64,000 nt of DNA from Aggregatibacter aphrophilus ATCC 33389 (lineage in GTDB: Bacteria; Pseudomonadota; Gammaproteobacteria; Enterobacterales; Pasteurellaceae). Location: the NCBI RefSeq assembly GCF_900636915.1, contig NZ_LR134327.1, positions 930,001-994,000 on the forward strand, written 5' to 3'. This document shows positions 39,937-49,311 of this stretch, piece by piece (the first letter of the stretch is position 1; the number at the start of each line of letters is the position of its first letter). Below the pieces are notes generated by a model. It was not told the DNA's origin. It did no database searches and saw nothing but the letters and a program-made list of their open reading frames with translations. The position numbers and the translations under genes are program-made.

Positions 39937-41839
39937 CACGTTTTCCTCTTCGCTTCATCGTCAATACAGAACACAATGCACCAAATGCCATCAATACACC
40001 GCCGAACCACAACCAACGAATCAACGGTTTATAATGAAGGCGGAACGTAAACTCTCCCTTACCGAGCGGATCCCCCATAACAATATACAAATCGCCCCAA
40101 AAACCGCCGGACAGTCCCACTTCACTCATGGTCATGGTACGCACATCATAATAACGGCGTTCCGGCTGTAATTCGGCATACGGCTTACTATTTTCTGTCA
40201 CGCTAAACGTCGCCACTTCAGCCGTAAAATTTGGGCCGATTTCATTGGAAAATCGTTCATAGTGAAAATTAAATGCACCAAGTTGTTGGCTTTGTTGTAG
40301 CGATAAACGTACACCGATTTCACTACCGAAATAACTGCTCATGACGGCGCCCATCGTTGCAATAGCAACACCGCTATGTGCAAAAATCATCGCATAGTGA
40401 GAAAGACCTAGCTTACACCAGTTTTGCCACAACGTCGCCAATAACAACCAAATTGCTAAGGTCAGTAGAAAATAGGCTGTCCATTTAAACTGTAACGCGC
40501 TGTCATTTTGCATAAAGTGGTGAATGGCCAAATAGGAAAGCAACAACGACGGCAACAATAACCCAGCACGTTTTAATAAAATGCGTTTATCCGCTTTCGC
40601 CCAATGCAATCCAAGCGAAATCACCATGGTAATTAACACCAACGCAATCAGCGGAAGGAAAATACTGTTGAAGTAAGGCGCACCAACAGAAATAGAACCC
40701 CAATTCATAGCTTGGAATAACATTGGATAGAAAGTGCCGAGAAACGTGCTAACGGTGGCAATGCTTAATAAAACATTCAAAAAAAGCACCGCACTTTCTT
40801 TGGAAAGTAACTTTAATTTAACAGCTTGTTGCTGCATATTCGCTTTGAAAGCAAACAAACCGAGCGCACCGACGGTAAGCAAGAAGAAAATAACAAACAG
40901 TGCCGTACCACGTTGACTATCTACCGCAAAAGCATGTACGGAAGTCAATGCGCCTGAGCGCACAATGAAAGTGCCGAGTACACTGAGTGCGAAAGCTAAA
41001 AGCGAGAAAAGCGTCGTCCAATAATTAAAAATGCCTCGTTTTTCACTGACAATTAAACTATGTAACAGCGCCAAACCTAATAACCAAGGCATTAATGAAG
41101 CGTTTTCTACCGGGTCCCAAAACCACCAACCACCCCAGCCAAGTTCGTAATACGCCCACCACGCCCCAAGCACGATACCGAGGGTTAAAAACAACCAAGA
41201 CACCAATACCCAAACACGCATCACGCGGGCAATTTGGCTTTCTAGATGTTGATGCAACAATGCAGTAATACTCAAGGCAAAATTTACGGCAAAGCCGACA
41301 TAGCCAAGATATAACAATGGCGGATGAAAAATCAGCCCCACATCCTGTAACATCGGATTCAAGTCCCGGCCTTCCAATGGTGCTGGAAATATGCGTCCAT
41401 ACGGATTAGAGAAAAAAACGATAAAAACAGCAAAGCTAAAACAAATTAAACCTAGAATCACCAAACTCTGCGCCACAAAAGTGCGGTCATTTTTTCGATT
41501 AAATAATGCAAACAGCACAACCCAAACAGAAAGTGAAAATAACCAGAACAACATTGAACCTTCATGCCCGCCCCAAGTCGCCGCAATTTTAAAGAAAGTC
41601 GGCAATTGAGAATTCGAATGGGCTGCGACATATTCCAACGTAAAATCATCGGCCGCAAAGGAATACGCCAAAATGGCAATGGCGGCTAAAGTAAATAAGC
41701 CGAAGCAATAACTTAATCCCCAAGCCAATTGGGTAAGCGAGGGCTTACGTAACCAAAGCCCGAGTTGTGGAACGACCGAGAGAAGAAGCGCGCTCATCAT
41801 AGCAAGAAGAAGAGAGATAAAGCCAAGTTCGGGGATCAT
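39929..41839 (-). CDS. nrfE: Haem lyase subunit NrfE (CcmF family)
   Basis: 636 residues, full-length CcmF/NrfE family. About fourteen membrane helices and the periplasmic tryptophan-rich haem-binding motif [18 protein letters not shown]. The conserved histidines near [14 protein letters not shown] are present. N-terminal helices ([15 protein letters not shown]...) are intact, unlike the CcmF encoded at 49888. It forms the haem lyase with the NrfFG fusion, directed at the NrfA CxxCK site. It is first gene of nrfE-dsbE-nrfFG-flavoprotein, separated from nrfD by 564 bases of repeats. An uptake signal lies inside near 41480. Confidence 0.93.
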   Translation of the reverse strand: MIPELGFISLLLAMMSALLLSVVPQLGLWLRKPSLTQLAWGLSYCFGLFTLAAIAILAYSFAADDFTLEYVAAHSNSQLPTFFKIAATWGGHEGSMLFWLFSLSVWVVLFALFNRKNDRTFVAQSLVILGLICFSFAVFIVFFSNPYGRIFPAPLEGRDLNPMLQDVGLIFHPPLLYLGYVGFAVNFALSITALLHQHLESQIARVMRVWVLVSWLFLTLGIVLGAWWAYYELGWGGWWFWDPVENASLMPWLLGLALLHSLIVSEKRGIFNYWTTLFSLLAFALSVLGTFIVRSGALTSVHAFAVDSQRGTALFVIFFLLTVGALGLFAFKANMQQQAVKLKLLSKESAVLFLNVLLSIATVSTFLGTFYPMLFQAMNWGSISVGAPYFNSIFLPLIALVLITMVISLGLHWAKADKRILLKRAGLLLPSLLLSYLAIHHFMQNDSALQFKWTAYFLLTLAIWLLLATLWQNWCKLGLSHYAMIFAHSGVAIATMGAVMSSYFGSEIGVRLSLQQSQQLGAFNFHYERFSNEIGPNFTAEVATFSVTENSKPYAELQPERRYYDVRTMTMSEVGLSGGFWGDLYIVMGDPLGKGEFTFRLHYKPLIRWLWFGGVLMAFGALCSVLTMKRRGKRDE

Positions 41840-41914
41840 AAAATAATCTCGTGTGTTTTAGGTTGTCATGTTGGTTTGGTGGATGATCACTTCAGGTTTC
41901 GCCTGCATTTTATA

Positions 41915-42030
41915 CCTCCTCTTTAACAAAGAAGAGGTTAGGAGGAGATTTTGACGATATTGAACAACCTATAAGGTTGAAATCACTTCTGCCAAATCTC
42001 CCCTTCCCCTCTTTGCTAAAGAGGGGAAAG
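41915..42030. repeat. Inverted pair of REP-like palindromic elements
   Basis: Element 1 (41915-41953) read on the minus strand and element 2 (41993-42030) read on the plus strand are the same kind of unit: CAAATCTCC, then a hairpin CCCCTCTTTGCTAAAGAGGGG (element 2) or its CCTCTT...AAGAGG variant (element 1). A small hairpin CAACCT/AGGTTG (41966-41980 region) lies between them. The layout resembles the composite REP elements of enterobacteria. It lies between the nrfABCD terminator and nrfE. Confidence 0.65.
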
Positions 42031-42089
42031 TTAGATAAAAACGTTTAAAGTTTTAACCGCACTTTACTCGTAGAAAGAACAAATCAGGT

Positions 42090-42350
42090 TCCCTTCTTTG
42101 CCGCCTTTGTGGAGTTGAATTTGTAGGAAAATTTTCGCTTTGTTTGAGCCACTCAGGTGGCGAGTTCGAAAATTTCCGTAAAGCAAATTCAATGGAACAA
42201 AGGACAAAATGCAACGCATTTTGAGTGTTTGCTATGCCAACGCCCCCGAAGGGGTGAGCAAGTCAGCTATGCTGAGTTGCGAATAAACAAGGCAAAGCAG
42301 GGTTGCCTTTCTTTTGGTTACTTTTCTTTGGCAAAGCAAAGAAAAGTAAC
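42090..42350 (-). repeat. Structured palindromic intergenic element, copy 3
   Basis: Read on the minus strand it has the same order as 22385-22548. The leading hairpin is a 14-bp perfect stem (GTTACTTTTCTTTG, arms at 42317-42330 and 42337-42350). The outer arms are CCCTGCTTTGCC with GGCAAAGAAGGG, the middle arms ACAAAGG/CCTTTGT and CAAATTCAA/TTGAATTTG, and the inner arms GGAAATTTTCG/CGAAAATTTTCC around a conserved loop. It is about 100 bases longer than copy 1 because of extra sequence inside the outer arm. Short frames across it are not genes. Confidence 0.75.
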
Positions 42351-42354
42351 GACA

Positions 42355-42383
42355 AACAAAAAGGCGTATTTTACTACGCCTTT
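42355..42383 (-). terminator. Rho-independent terminator of nrfABCD
   Basis: On the minus strand AAAGGCGTA and TACGCCTTT form a 9-bp stem with a 6-base loop followed by TTGTTTGTC. It lies 20 bases past the nrfD stop codon. Confidence 0.85.
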
Positions 42384-42403
42384 CAATATAAATAAAAACC
42401 TTA

Positions 42404-43369
42404 TCACGCGGTTGTAAGCTGTCCTGCGTACAAAATAAAGTACCGCAAACACAACACCCCAATCAAGTCGAAAATCGACACAAAAATGATAAAGTTCTTG
42501 TTGTATTTTAAGCTATCTTTCGCGGCTAAGTTCCCCAAGAGCGGGATGACGATACCAATAAAGAATACCCCAATCCAGAAGACTGCGCCCCAGAAGCCGG
42601 ATAAAGCATTTTGTAACGCAACAACTTTTTGACCGCCACCAAAATAAAGCCCGACAAAAAAACATACCAATAAACCAAGTTCGGTCACCATAATCGGCAC
42701 TTCAAATTTATGAATGAAGTGAGATTCGTGGGAATCACCTCTTAATTTACCTGCAATCAGGATAAATAAGAAGGTAGCTGCGATACCTGATGATGTACCA
42801 GAGGCTAAGAATAGCGCTGGTAATACTGGATTATTCAACATCGGATAGCTAATTAACGCGGAAAGTAAGAAACCTGTATAAGCCCCTAATACAGCGGCTA
42901 AAATGAACAGGATAACTTCACATTCACCTACCAAGCGTTCAAAAGCGCCAATCCATTTCACTAAAAAACCAAACTTCGGCATGAAACGGTTGATAAAGGC
43001 AGCAATGTCTTCTTTGAAAATCACTGCGCACCATAACACAAGGAAGAGCATATACACTTGGAATAACATTACCCCCATGGACATTACGGAATTAAATTGA
43101 TAATTAAACATCAACTTCCAGAACGTCCAAGGACGAGCCAAGTGGAAAATTAACAGGATTAAACCGATTAGCGTCGGTACGCTACCCAATACGGCAGCAG
43201 CACGGATAATCCAGTTTTTGCTTGGATTTTCAAGTTTATGACTACGTTTATAAGCGATTGCTAGTTGTACTGCACCGGAGGAAATACCAAGCAAGAACAG
43301 ATAGATAGCAATTGTTGAATCCCACACCAAATTTGGTGTGTGAAACGGAACAGGATAATCTAATGTCAT
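42404..43369 (-). CDS. nrfD: Nitrite reductase membrane subunit NrfD
   Basis: 321 residues with eight or nine predicted membrane helices, an NrfD/PsrC-family quinol dehydrogenase. With NrfC it passes electrons from menaquinol to NrfB and NrfA. The N-terminus MTLDYPVPFHTPNLVWDSTIAIYLFLLG is typical. It overlaps nrfC by 4 bases (ATGA) and ends the operon at a terminator. Confidence 0.95.
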   Translation of the reverse strand: MTLDYPVPFHTPNLVWDSTIAIYLFLLGISSGAVQLAIAYKRSHKLENPSKNWIIRAAAVLGSVPTLIGLILLIFHLARPWTFWKLMFNYQFNSVMSMGVMLFQVYMLFLVLWCAVIFKEDIAAFINRFMPKFGFLVKWIGAFERLVGECEVILFILAAVLGAYTGFLLSALISYPMLNNPVLPALFLASGTSSGIAATFLFILIAGKLRGDSHESHFIHKFEVPIMVTELGLLVCFFVGLYFGGGQKVVALQNALSGFWGAVFWIGVFFIGIVIPLLGNLAAKDSLKYNKNFIIFVSIFDLIGVLCLRYFILYAGQLTTA

Positions 43370-44043
43370 CTTCTTGGTTCTCCGTGTTGGAATGGAATAT
43401 GGTAAAGGTTCGGTTGCGTACCTAATTCCACTTTCGTGCGGTAAACTGGGCTTTGTTTCACTTTGCGTGCTACTGAGCTAGTCGGATCGTTCATGTCACC
43501 AAAGGTTAACGCTTTGGTCGGACAAGCTTCCACACAAGCCGGTTGCTTACCTTGTGCCAAATTCGTGTCACGACAGAAGTTACATTTATCGGCGGTTCGA
43601 TGCACAGGATGGATGAAACGCACGCGATAAGGACAGACTGCAACACAATATTGGCAACCGACGCAAAGATCTTTGTGTACATCCACGATTCCCGTGTCAG
43701 GATCAATGAACGATGCACCGGTCGGACAAACGGCCACACAAGGTGCATTAGTACAATGTTGGCAAGATTGACGGAAAAACTCGTACTCTTGATTCGGGAA
43801 TTCCCCATAAGGTTCGCTACGCAGGATTTCTAACCGTGAAACACCTTCAGGTACTTGGTTGGTTTCACGACAGGCATCCATACAGGCGGTACAGCCGATA
43901 CAAGCCGTTTCGTCATGTACCATTGCATAGCGTTTCGGTTTATCCGCCTTTTCCTCTTTTGCTAAAGAGGAAACTGATGTTCCCGTCATAAGGATTAACG
44001 CCCCCATGCCGGAAACAAAGTTTCGGCGTGAACAGGCTGTCAT
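43366..44043 (-). CDS. nrfC: Nitrite reductase iron-sulfur subunit NrfC
   Basis: 225 residues. A twin-arginine-type signal (CSRRNFVSGMGALILMTG) exports the folded protein. Four [4Fe-4S] binding groups follow: CIGCTACMDAC, CQHCTNAPCVAVCP, CVGCQYCVAVCP and CNFCRDTNLAQGKQPACVEACP. It carries electrons from NrfD to NrfB. It overlaps nrfB by 4 bases. A perfect 10-bp hairpin (43950-43973), similar to the REP-like units near 42 kb, lies in the codons for SSLAKEE just after the signal's hydrophobic core. Confidence 0.96.
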   Translation of the reverse strand: MTACSRRNFVSGMGALILMTGTSVSSLAKEEKADKPKRYAMVHDETACIGCTACMDACRETNQVPEGVSRLEILRSEPYGEFPNQEYEFFRQSCQHCTNAPCVAVCPTGASFIDPDTGIVDVHKDLCVGCQYCVAVCPYRVRFIHPVHRTADKCNFCRDTNLAQGKQPACVEACPTKALTFGDMNDPTSSVARKVKQSPVYRTKVELGTQPNLYHIPFQHGEPRR

Positions 44044-44696
44044 TGTTTATCCTTTTGTTCGGTTGATTGAGTTTGTTCTTTTTGTGCCTTGCGTTTTTGT
44101 TGTTCACCATGACAATCCACGCAAAGTTTCACGCGATTTTTCGGTGTAATACCTTTCATCGGCTCTTCTTTCGGGTGTAATGTGTGACAACTTGCACAAG
44201 GCAATTTCATCGCATGAACATCATGCGCCCAAAGTTTTTCACGAAGTTTTTCCGGTTGGTGGCAAGAGAAACATACTTGGTTTTGTTCTTGTGCGCTATA
44301 CATTGGTTTTTTCTCTCCAAAAATATCGCCGTCAAAACGCATAACATCTTTTGCACCACGACGGTGATCTTCAGAAATATTGCCATGGCAGTTCACACAA
44401 TTAATCGGTTTACCGTTATTCGGGTTTTTCTGATTTAAGTGCGCTCCATGAAATTTACCAAAATGCAATTCACCACCGGATTGATCCAAGGTTTGGTTTT
44501 TATCGACTTTGTCAAATTTATGACATTTTGCACAGTACTGGTTTGGATCGCGTTGATTATCCAATTGCGGTTCGTAAGTGAGCTGTTCCATCGTGGTCGG
44601 CTGACTTTCCGCTTGTACTACCATCGGCACAACAGCCAACATTGCAAGCAATGTGAAAGCTTTTGCCGGTTTGCGGAGTAAGTAAGTTAAATTCAT
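44040..44696 (-). CDS. nrfB: Pentahaem cytochrome c NrfB
   Basis: 218 residues. A signal peptide (to about residue 29) is followed by five CxxCH haem sites: CAKCH, CVNCH, CFSCH, CASCH and CVDCH. It is the periplasmic electron donor to NrfA. The Lys/Gln-rich tail after the last haem (QQKRKAQKEQTQSTEQKDKQ) is longer than in E. coli NrfB. ATG 44696 lies 72 bases after the nrfA stop codon. Confidence 0.95.
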   Translation of the reverse strand: MNLTYLLRKPAKAFTLLAMLAVVPMVVQAESQPTTMEQLTYEPQLDNQRDPNQYCAKCHKFDKVDKNQTLDQSGGELHFGKFHGAHLNQKNPNNGKPINCVNCHGNISEDHRRGAKDVMRFDGDIFGEKKPMYSAQEQNQVCFSCHQPEKLREKLWAHDVHAMKLPCASCHTLHPKEEPMKGITPKNRVKLCVDCHGEQQKRKAQKEQTQSTEQKDKQ

Positions 44697-44768
44697 TCTG
44701 ATTACCTCAAATTTGCTTTTGAAAATGACCGCACTTTTATGTATTGCACAAAAGTGCAGTACGTTTTT

Positions 44769-46292
44769 CTATTGTTTTGTTACGGTATCTTCAGCTAATT
44801 TGCCAGAGGCTTTCGCTTCTTTTTCCCATTGAGGTACAACAGTTTCTAAGAATTCTTTTTTGGCTTTACGTTCTTTCTCGATATCGATACCCATTACTTT
44901 CCATGCTTTTTCTGCAGTAGAAATATCAGGTACTTCAACCGGAGTTTTCACGCCATGTTTAGTTAAGATTGCAGCAAGTTTAGCACGCGCATCAGCGGCT
45001 TTATCAAGACCAGAACCTAACACGCGAAGCATCACGTCTGGTGCGTGCATATGACCACCATGACTGGCTGCAGAGTAATCCCAACGCCATTGCGCATGAC
45101 GGATATCCATTAAGGCAGGTTCCATTTCTTCTTTAGTAGCACCAGCATCCCAAGCTGCTTTTGCTTCAAAGTGAGCCCGAACTACTTGTTCTTCTAAACG
45201 ACCCATGATGTCTTTCACTTCTTTTTTACGGGAAGCGACAATGTCTTTTAACTTGTCTTTGCTTTGATCGTGACAGTTAGCACAGGTTCTATCAAAGGCA
45301 TCGAATGGATTTTGAATTTGGTGATCGGTATAAACTTTACCGTCTGCACCTTGTACTTTAGGCATGTGACAGTCGATACAGGTTACGCCATTTTTACCGT
45401 GCATACCTAAAGACCAAATTTCAAAGTCAGGGTGTTGCGCTTTTAAGATAGGCGCTTTAGATAAAGAGTGAGTAAAGTCGGTGAAACCGATATCATCATA
45501 GTATTTTTCGATATCATCAGCGGTTTGACCGTTATCCCACGGGAAAGTCACTTGTTTCAAATCGCCTGCAAAATAGTATTCAACGTGGCAGTTCGCACAA
45601 ATTTCTGCACGTTGTTCTGTACGCGCTGCTGTGCCAAAACTTAAATTAGGTTGAGTTTTACCTTCTGCTTTAGCTTTCGCTTGAAGTGCATTATTTAAGT
45701 GATCTAACGCACGAAGCACGTGAGGACGGGCAATGCGTAGAGCTGGCTTGCCTACGGCAAAGTCTTTAGAGGTAGTATCGTGACAATCAGCACAACCAAT
45801 AGCATTCACTACTTCGGCACCACCTTTCGCCCATTTACCACTGAAGTAGCCTTCTTCACCCCACTCAGCGATTAAACGTGGTACATCCGGACCTTTACAA
45901 GTCCAGCAAGCCATTGGTTGAGGACCGTCGTTAGCTGTTTTCGGTGCGCCTGTACGTAAAATATCACGCACATCTTTGATGGCATAAATATGACCGCGCG
46001 GTGCATTATATTCTTTCGCAAACGCATAACCGCCCCACAATACGATAAGACGCGGATTTTCCTCATCAGCATAAACGATCTTTTCACCTTTTTCAGTGGC
46101 TTTCCAAGACTCAAATTGTTTAGGGTATTTCGCAGCAAATTTTTCATTTACTGCTTCGATTTTTAAATTAGGGTTAGGGGCTTCTACAGGCTGTTCCAAC
46201 GGTTTATAAACCAATTCTGCCATGGCTGAATTAAACACGCCAAAAGCTGCGAAAGAAGCTGCCACAATCAGGCTTTTTCTCAATGCGTTCAC
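44769..46292 (-). CDS. nrfA: Ammonia-forming cytochrome c nitrite reductase
   Basis: 507 residues from GTG 46292 ([20 protein letters not shown]), which follows GGAG with an 8-base gap and gives a normal signal peptide ending AMA. The frame is open to 46391, but the extra 33 residues do not look like a signal peptide. The catalytic haem site CxxCK is CWTCK; four CxxCH sites follow (CADCH, CANCH, CIDCH, CANCH). The periplasmic dimer reduces nitrite to ammonia with six electrons. FNR and NarP sites lie upstream. It is first gene of nrfABCD. Confidence 0.95.
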   Translation of the reverse strand: MNALRKSLIVAASFAAFGVFNSAMAELVYKPLEQPVEAPNPNLKIEAVNEKFAAKYPKQFESWKATEKGEKIVYADEENPRLIVLWGGYAFAKEYNAPRGHIYAIKDVRDILRTGAPKTANDGPQPMACWTCKGPDVPRLIAEWGEEGYFSGKWAKGGAEVVNAIGCADCHDTTSKDFAVGKPALRIARPHVLRALDHLNNALQAKAKAEGKTQPNLSFGTAARTEQRAEICANCHVEYYFAGDLKQVTFPWDNGQTADDIEKYYDDIGFTDFTHSLSKAPILKAQHPDFEIWSLGMHGKNGVTCIDCHMPKVQGADGKVYTDHQIQNPFDAFDRTCANCHDQSKDKLKDIVASRKKEVKDIMGRLEEQVVRAHFEAKAAWDAGATKEEMEPALMDIRHAQWRWDYSAASHGGHMHAPDVMLRVLGSGLDKAADARAKLAAILTKHGVKTPVEVPDISTAEKAWKVMGIDIEKERKAKKEFLETVVPQWEKEAKASGKLAEDTVTKQ

Positions 46293-46474
46293 GATAATCA
46301 CTCCAGTAAAGTTAAATTTTTCTGAAAATACAAGGTTATAAAGGCCTGCCACCACTTGGTTAATAATGAGAACTTTTATCATTAAAAACAATATGATATA
46401 AGACCAAAAAGTCTAAATAGCGGTCGTAACATATCCAAATAAATATATTTTTTCTATAGGTATTTAACGTTTTT

Positions 46475-46488
46475 TTGCTTTTGATCAA
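46475..46488. promoter_or_regulatory. FNR-binding site upstream of nrfA
   Basis: TTGCT-TTTG-ATCAA matches the FNR consensus TTGAT-N4-ATCAA at nine of ten positions. A TATATT hexamer on the minus strand (46447-46442) would place the site at roughly -41 to -47, suitable for class II activation of nrfA under anaerobiosis. Confidence 0.6.
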
Positions 46489-46557
46489 TTTTTCAAATTT
46501 AACTGATTATTTTGTTATGTTTTTGTTAAGCGAGTTAATACAATAGAGACTGCAAAA

Positions 46558-46573
46558 TACCCATTTATAAGTA
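46558..46573. promoter_or_regulatory. NarP/NarL 7-2-7 site upstream of nrfA
   Basis: TACCCAT, two bases, then ATAAGTA gives a perfect inverted heptamer pair (TACYYMT-N2-AKRRGTA), the arrangement bound by NarP as well as NarL. It is 84 bases upstream of the FNR site centre. It would link nrfA to nitrate or nitrite sensing. Confidence 0.6.
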
Positions 46574-46679
46574 GGTTTGGCGTAATTTTGATTGAGTCCA
46601 AAAGAGTGAATTGCAATTAACAATTTTTAGGTATAAACACCCAAATATGTAACATAAAAGGCTGGAAGAAAAAATGACA

Positions 46680-46712
46680 AAGACTAAATTTCATCAACTG
46701 AAATTTAGTCTT
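46680..46712. terminator. Long hairpin between nrfA control region and a lipoprotein gene
   Basis: AAGACTAAATTTCA and TGAAATTTAGTCTT form a perfect 14-bp stem with a 5-base loop. It lies 54 bases past the stop codon of the minus-strand lipoprotein gene, and would insulate the nrfA promoter from that transcript. Confidence 0.7.
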
Positions 46713-46765
46713 CTACTAGAAAAACACACAAAAAGTGCGGTCAAAAAATAAAGTGTTTCTTATTA

Positions 46766-47056
46766 TCAATGCCAACCGCGGTAATAACCAAAACTAGGTT
46801 CCACAATAACGCTAGGGCGGCGGCGTTCATAGTAAACTTTCATTTTTGGCACAGAATCACTGGCGTCCAAAACATTATCTGTTGGCTTAGGGTCCACGAC
46901 CTTATACTTCGCAGATACCGTATTTCCACTGTTAACTTTTACCTGATAAGCATTCACCGTCTGCATATCCAAAGGGGCATTATTTGTTACCTGTTTAGGC
47001 GAAGTGCATGCACTCAAAACTAAAGCGACACCTATAATAGAGAATAATTTTTGCAT
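46766..47056 (-). CDS. Small predicted lipoprotein, unknown function
   Basis: 96 residues. The lipobox is LSAC: hydrophobic MQKLFSIIGVALVLSAC with lipidation at Cys17. The mature part is short, Lys/Val-rich, and ends with an Arg-rich then aromatic tail (YYERRRPSVIVEPSFGYYRGWH). I do not recognise a family. It lies 13 bases downstream of another exported unknown gene, so the two probably form an operon. A hairpin follows at 46680-46712. Confidence 0.75.
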   Translation of the reverse strand: MQKLFSIIGVALVLSACTSPKQVTNNAPLDMQTVNAYQVKVNSGNTVSAKYKVVDPKPTDNVLDASDSVPKMKVYYERRRPSVIVEPSFGYYRGWH

Positions 47057-47069
47057 AATTACCTTCTGC

Positions 47070-47687
47070 TTATTTACATACTACATTGGAAAGAATTTCT
47101 TTATTTTTCTTCAAGTTCTTATTTACTAAGACCTTACCGTTGCGCTGTTCTTCTGACTTAACTTCACGATCTAAATTCGGATCCTTAATATTAAATACCG
47201 GTGCATATTGCACATTTTGCGGTTCTAAACTGGAAGACACTGTTGCACCGATAATGCTGGCATAATATTGCTGCTTGCTTTTATCCACATAATAGGTCGT
47301 CGAATCAGTAAACACCACGCCATCATTAGATTTAAAGCCATAACAAATTCCTGCACCAGATTCGAACACCGAATGTGAATCTTTATTTTCTTTAATTTCA
47401 AATACTTCAAATGAGATACTTTTGCCTAATTCATTCACATCAGCCATATTACTTGGATCAAATTTTTTATTACCGGTTTTATTAATAAAGGTCGTTTTTC
47501 CCTTTTCATTACTATCAGAAAAAGAAAAATGTTGTTTTGAAGTACCCGCTTGTCTTGATTGGTTCGGTTGCTCGGCAACTTTTTTGGTAATGCCCTCTTC
47601 CGAAATATGCATACTCCAAGATTCCGCAAAAGTAACATGAGAAAAAAAGATAAACGACAGCCCTAAAGTAAGTTTTTTTAAAATCAT
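47070..47687 (-). CDS. Exported protein of unknown function
   Basis: 205 residues. A signal peptide MILKKLTLGLSFIFFSHVTFA is cleaved near residue 21. The mature part is polar and charged, with two cysteines (GICYGF near residue 113 and the third-last residue) that could form a disulphide. There are no membrane helices and no motif I can place. ATG 47687 follows GAGGTCTTTGCT on the minus strand. It is followed by the small lipoprotein gene after 13 bases. Confidence 0.75.
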   Translation of the reverse strand: MILKKLTLGLSFIFFSHVTFAESWSMHISEEGITKKVAEQPNQSRQAGTSKQHFSFSDSNEKGKTTFINKTGNKKFDPSNMADVNELGKSISFEVFEIKENKDSHSVFESGAGICYGFKSNDGVVFTDSTTYYVDKSKQQYYASIIGATVSSSLEPQNVQYAPVFNIKDPNLDREVKSEEQRNGKVLVNKNLKKNKEILSNVVCK

Positions 47688-47908
47688 AGCAAAGACCTCT
47701 TAAAGCATAATGACCCAAGTAAAAAATAAAATAATAAAATTGTATAAATCTCAACCAGTAAATTATCAGGATCGCTGAAGAAAGTAAATTGTTTCCTGTC
47801 AATCCACTGATACAGACTGGCTTACAAGGTACATTAATTTTAACGCAGAAAACTACCGCACTTTAGTTTAAAAAGCGAAATGACACCATTCAAAAATGTG
47901 ACATATAG
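47688..47908. other. Intergenic region between ccmI and an unknown exported gene
   Basis: 221 A/T-rich bases containing one uptake signal (near 47854) and presumably the promoter of the exported-protein gene. No terminator hairpin for ccmI is obvious, and I see nothing else. Confidence 0.35.
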
Positions 47909-48829
47909 CTATTTTTCTTCATTCGGCGTGATTTGTTGATGTTTTTCTTGCTCTTGCACCTCTAACGCATCGCGGGCTGAGCGAATACTGCGTTCAATGA
48001 TTGGCACACGTTGATCATCTTTCGGTAACAGTTTTAACATCATCGACCAGGTTACTGCCGCCATTTTATAATCTTCTGTTTCAAAATAGCTGAAAGCCAA
48101 CAAACTTAATGCATCAATATTGGTATGATCCTCACGAATCACCTCACGCAGTAAATTACTCCCTTTTAATTTATCTGTTGTATCTTCAGAGAACATCAAA
48201 ATACGGGCATAGGCCAACTTATATAAATTATTTTTCGGATCTAATTTATTGGCACGGGCAAAGCTATCTAAGGACATTTGCGGTTTATCCAAATTCAAAC
48301 CGATTTGTCCTAACAACCACCAATTTTTTGCATTATTCGGATCTTTTTGTAAATCTAAGCGTAACGCCGTAGCAAACTGTTGCATTTCGCTTTCGCTTAA
48401 CGGATTGGTCTCCTCCGTTTGCATACGTTCAAAAAAGTTCGGTAATTTTTCAACGGATTTTTCTAACATGATTTCCGTCTGCCAAGCGCCCACCGAAAAA
48501 TAGGCGGGAACGGCGATAATACCTAAAGCCAATAAACCGGATACAAACCACAATTTGCCGTAATTTTTGCCCTCGTTGATTTGCTCGGCTGCTTGTTGGG
48601 GGATGTCCTCCAATAAAGATTGTTGTAGTTCCACTTTGAGCTGTTCGGCATTTTCTAACAAACCTTGTTTTTCATCACGCTCAATTTCTTTTAAACGTTC
48701 AAAATAAAAGGCTTTGTTTAAAGTATCTCGTTGCACCGATGGTTTTTGCACATTTTTTTTCAACAACGGAAAGAAGCAAACCAAGGCAGCGATGAGCGTT
48801 AAGGAGAGAATGCTTAACCATAAACTCAT
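47909..48829 (-). CDS. ccmI: Cytochrome c biogenesis protein CcmI (TPR)
   Basis: 306 residues. Two N-terminal membrane helices (residues 1-22 and about 95-115) flank a cytoplasmic loop. The periplasmic rest carries tetratricopeptide repeats (NAKNWWLLGQIGLNLDKPQMSLDSFARA-type). CcmI holds apocytochromes for the CcmFH haem lyase. ATG 48829 overlaps the ccmH stop (ATGA). It is last gene of the ccm run. The C-terminal half of the NrfFG fusion is its paralogue. Confidence 0.88.
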   Translation of the reverse strand: MSLWLSILSLTLIAALVCFFPLLKKNVQKPSVQRDTLNKAFYFERLKEIERDEKQGLLENAEQLKVELQQSLLEDIPQQAAEQINEGKNYGKLWFVSGLLALGIIAVPAYFSVGAWQTEIMLEKSVEKLPNFFERMQTEETNPLSESEMQQFATALRLDLQKDPNNAKNWWLLGQIGLNLDKPQMSLDSFARANKLDPKNNLYKLAYARILMFSEDTTDKLKGSNLLREVIREDHTNIDALSLLAFSYFETEDYKMAAVTWSMMLKLLPKDDQRVPIIERSIRSARDALEVQEQEKHQQITPNEEK

Positions 48830-49311
48830 TTGTCATTCTCCTTGTTTAATAAGTCGTTTAAACGCTGCTGTTCCTCTTCGCTTAACGATGTTGTGGTGAG
48901 ACTTTCATGTTTTGTTGTCGTAGAAATAGGTTGCGGGTGCTTACGACGAAAAACCAATAACATGCCTAACAAAATTAAGACAATCGGCGCGCCCCAAAGA
49001 ATCACTGTTGCCGGCGTTAGTGGCGGATCGTAGGTCACAAAATTACCGTATCGATCAATCATATACTGCACCACATCTTCTCTGGACCTGCCCTCTTGGA
49101 GTAATTCGAATACTTTGCCACGCATATCTACCGCGATAGTCGCATTAGAATCGGCAATATTATTATTTTGACATTGTGGGCAACGTAACTCTTGGGTTAA
49201 AGAATGATAGTCGTCTTCCTGCTGCGGCGAACTAAAATTCAACGCGTCAATAGCGCCGGATGCGGTAACGCTAAATAAAAGTGCGGTAGAAAATAAAAGT
49301 GTTTTTTTCAT
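48826..49311 (-). CDS. ccmH: Cytochrome c biogenesis protein CcmH
   Basis: 161 residues from ATG 49311 (MKKTLLFSTALLFSVTASG), which overlaps the ccmG stop codon. A signal peptide, the redox motif [30 protein letters not shown] and one membrane helix, then a short cytoplasmic tail. It reduces apocytochrome CxxCH cysteines for the haem lyase. An upstream in-frame ATG at 49362 lies within ccmG and is unlikely. Confidence 0.92.
   Translation of the reverse strand: MKKTLLFSTALLFSVTASGAIDALNFSSPQQEDDYHSLTQELRCPQCQNNNIADSNATIAVDMRGKVFELLQEGRSREDVVQYMIDRYGNFVTYDPPLTPATVILWGAPIVLILLGMLLVFRRKHPQPISTTTKHESLTTTSLSEEEQQRLNDLLNKENDK

Noticed and set aside
42157..42462. Overlapping open frames of 76-86 residues between nrfD and nrfE
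   Set aside because: They run through the palindromic repeat and the terminator, one on each strand, with no protein-like composition.
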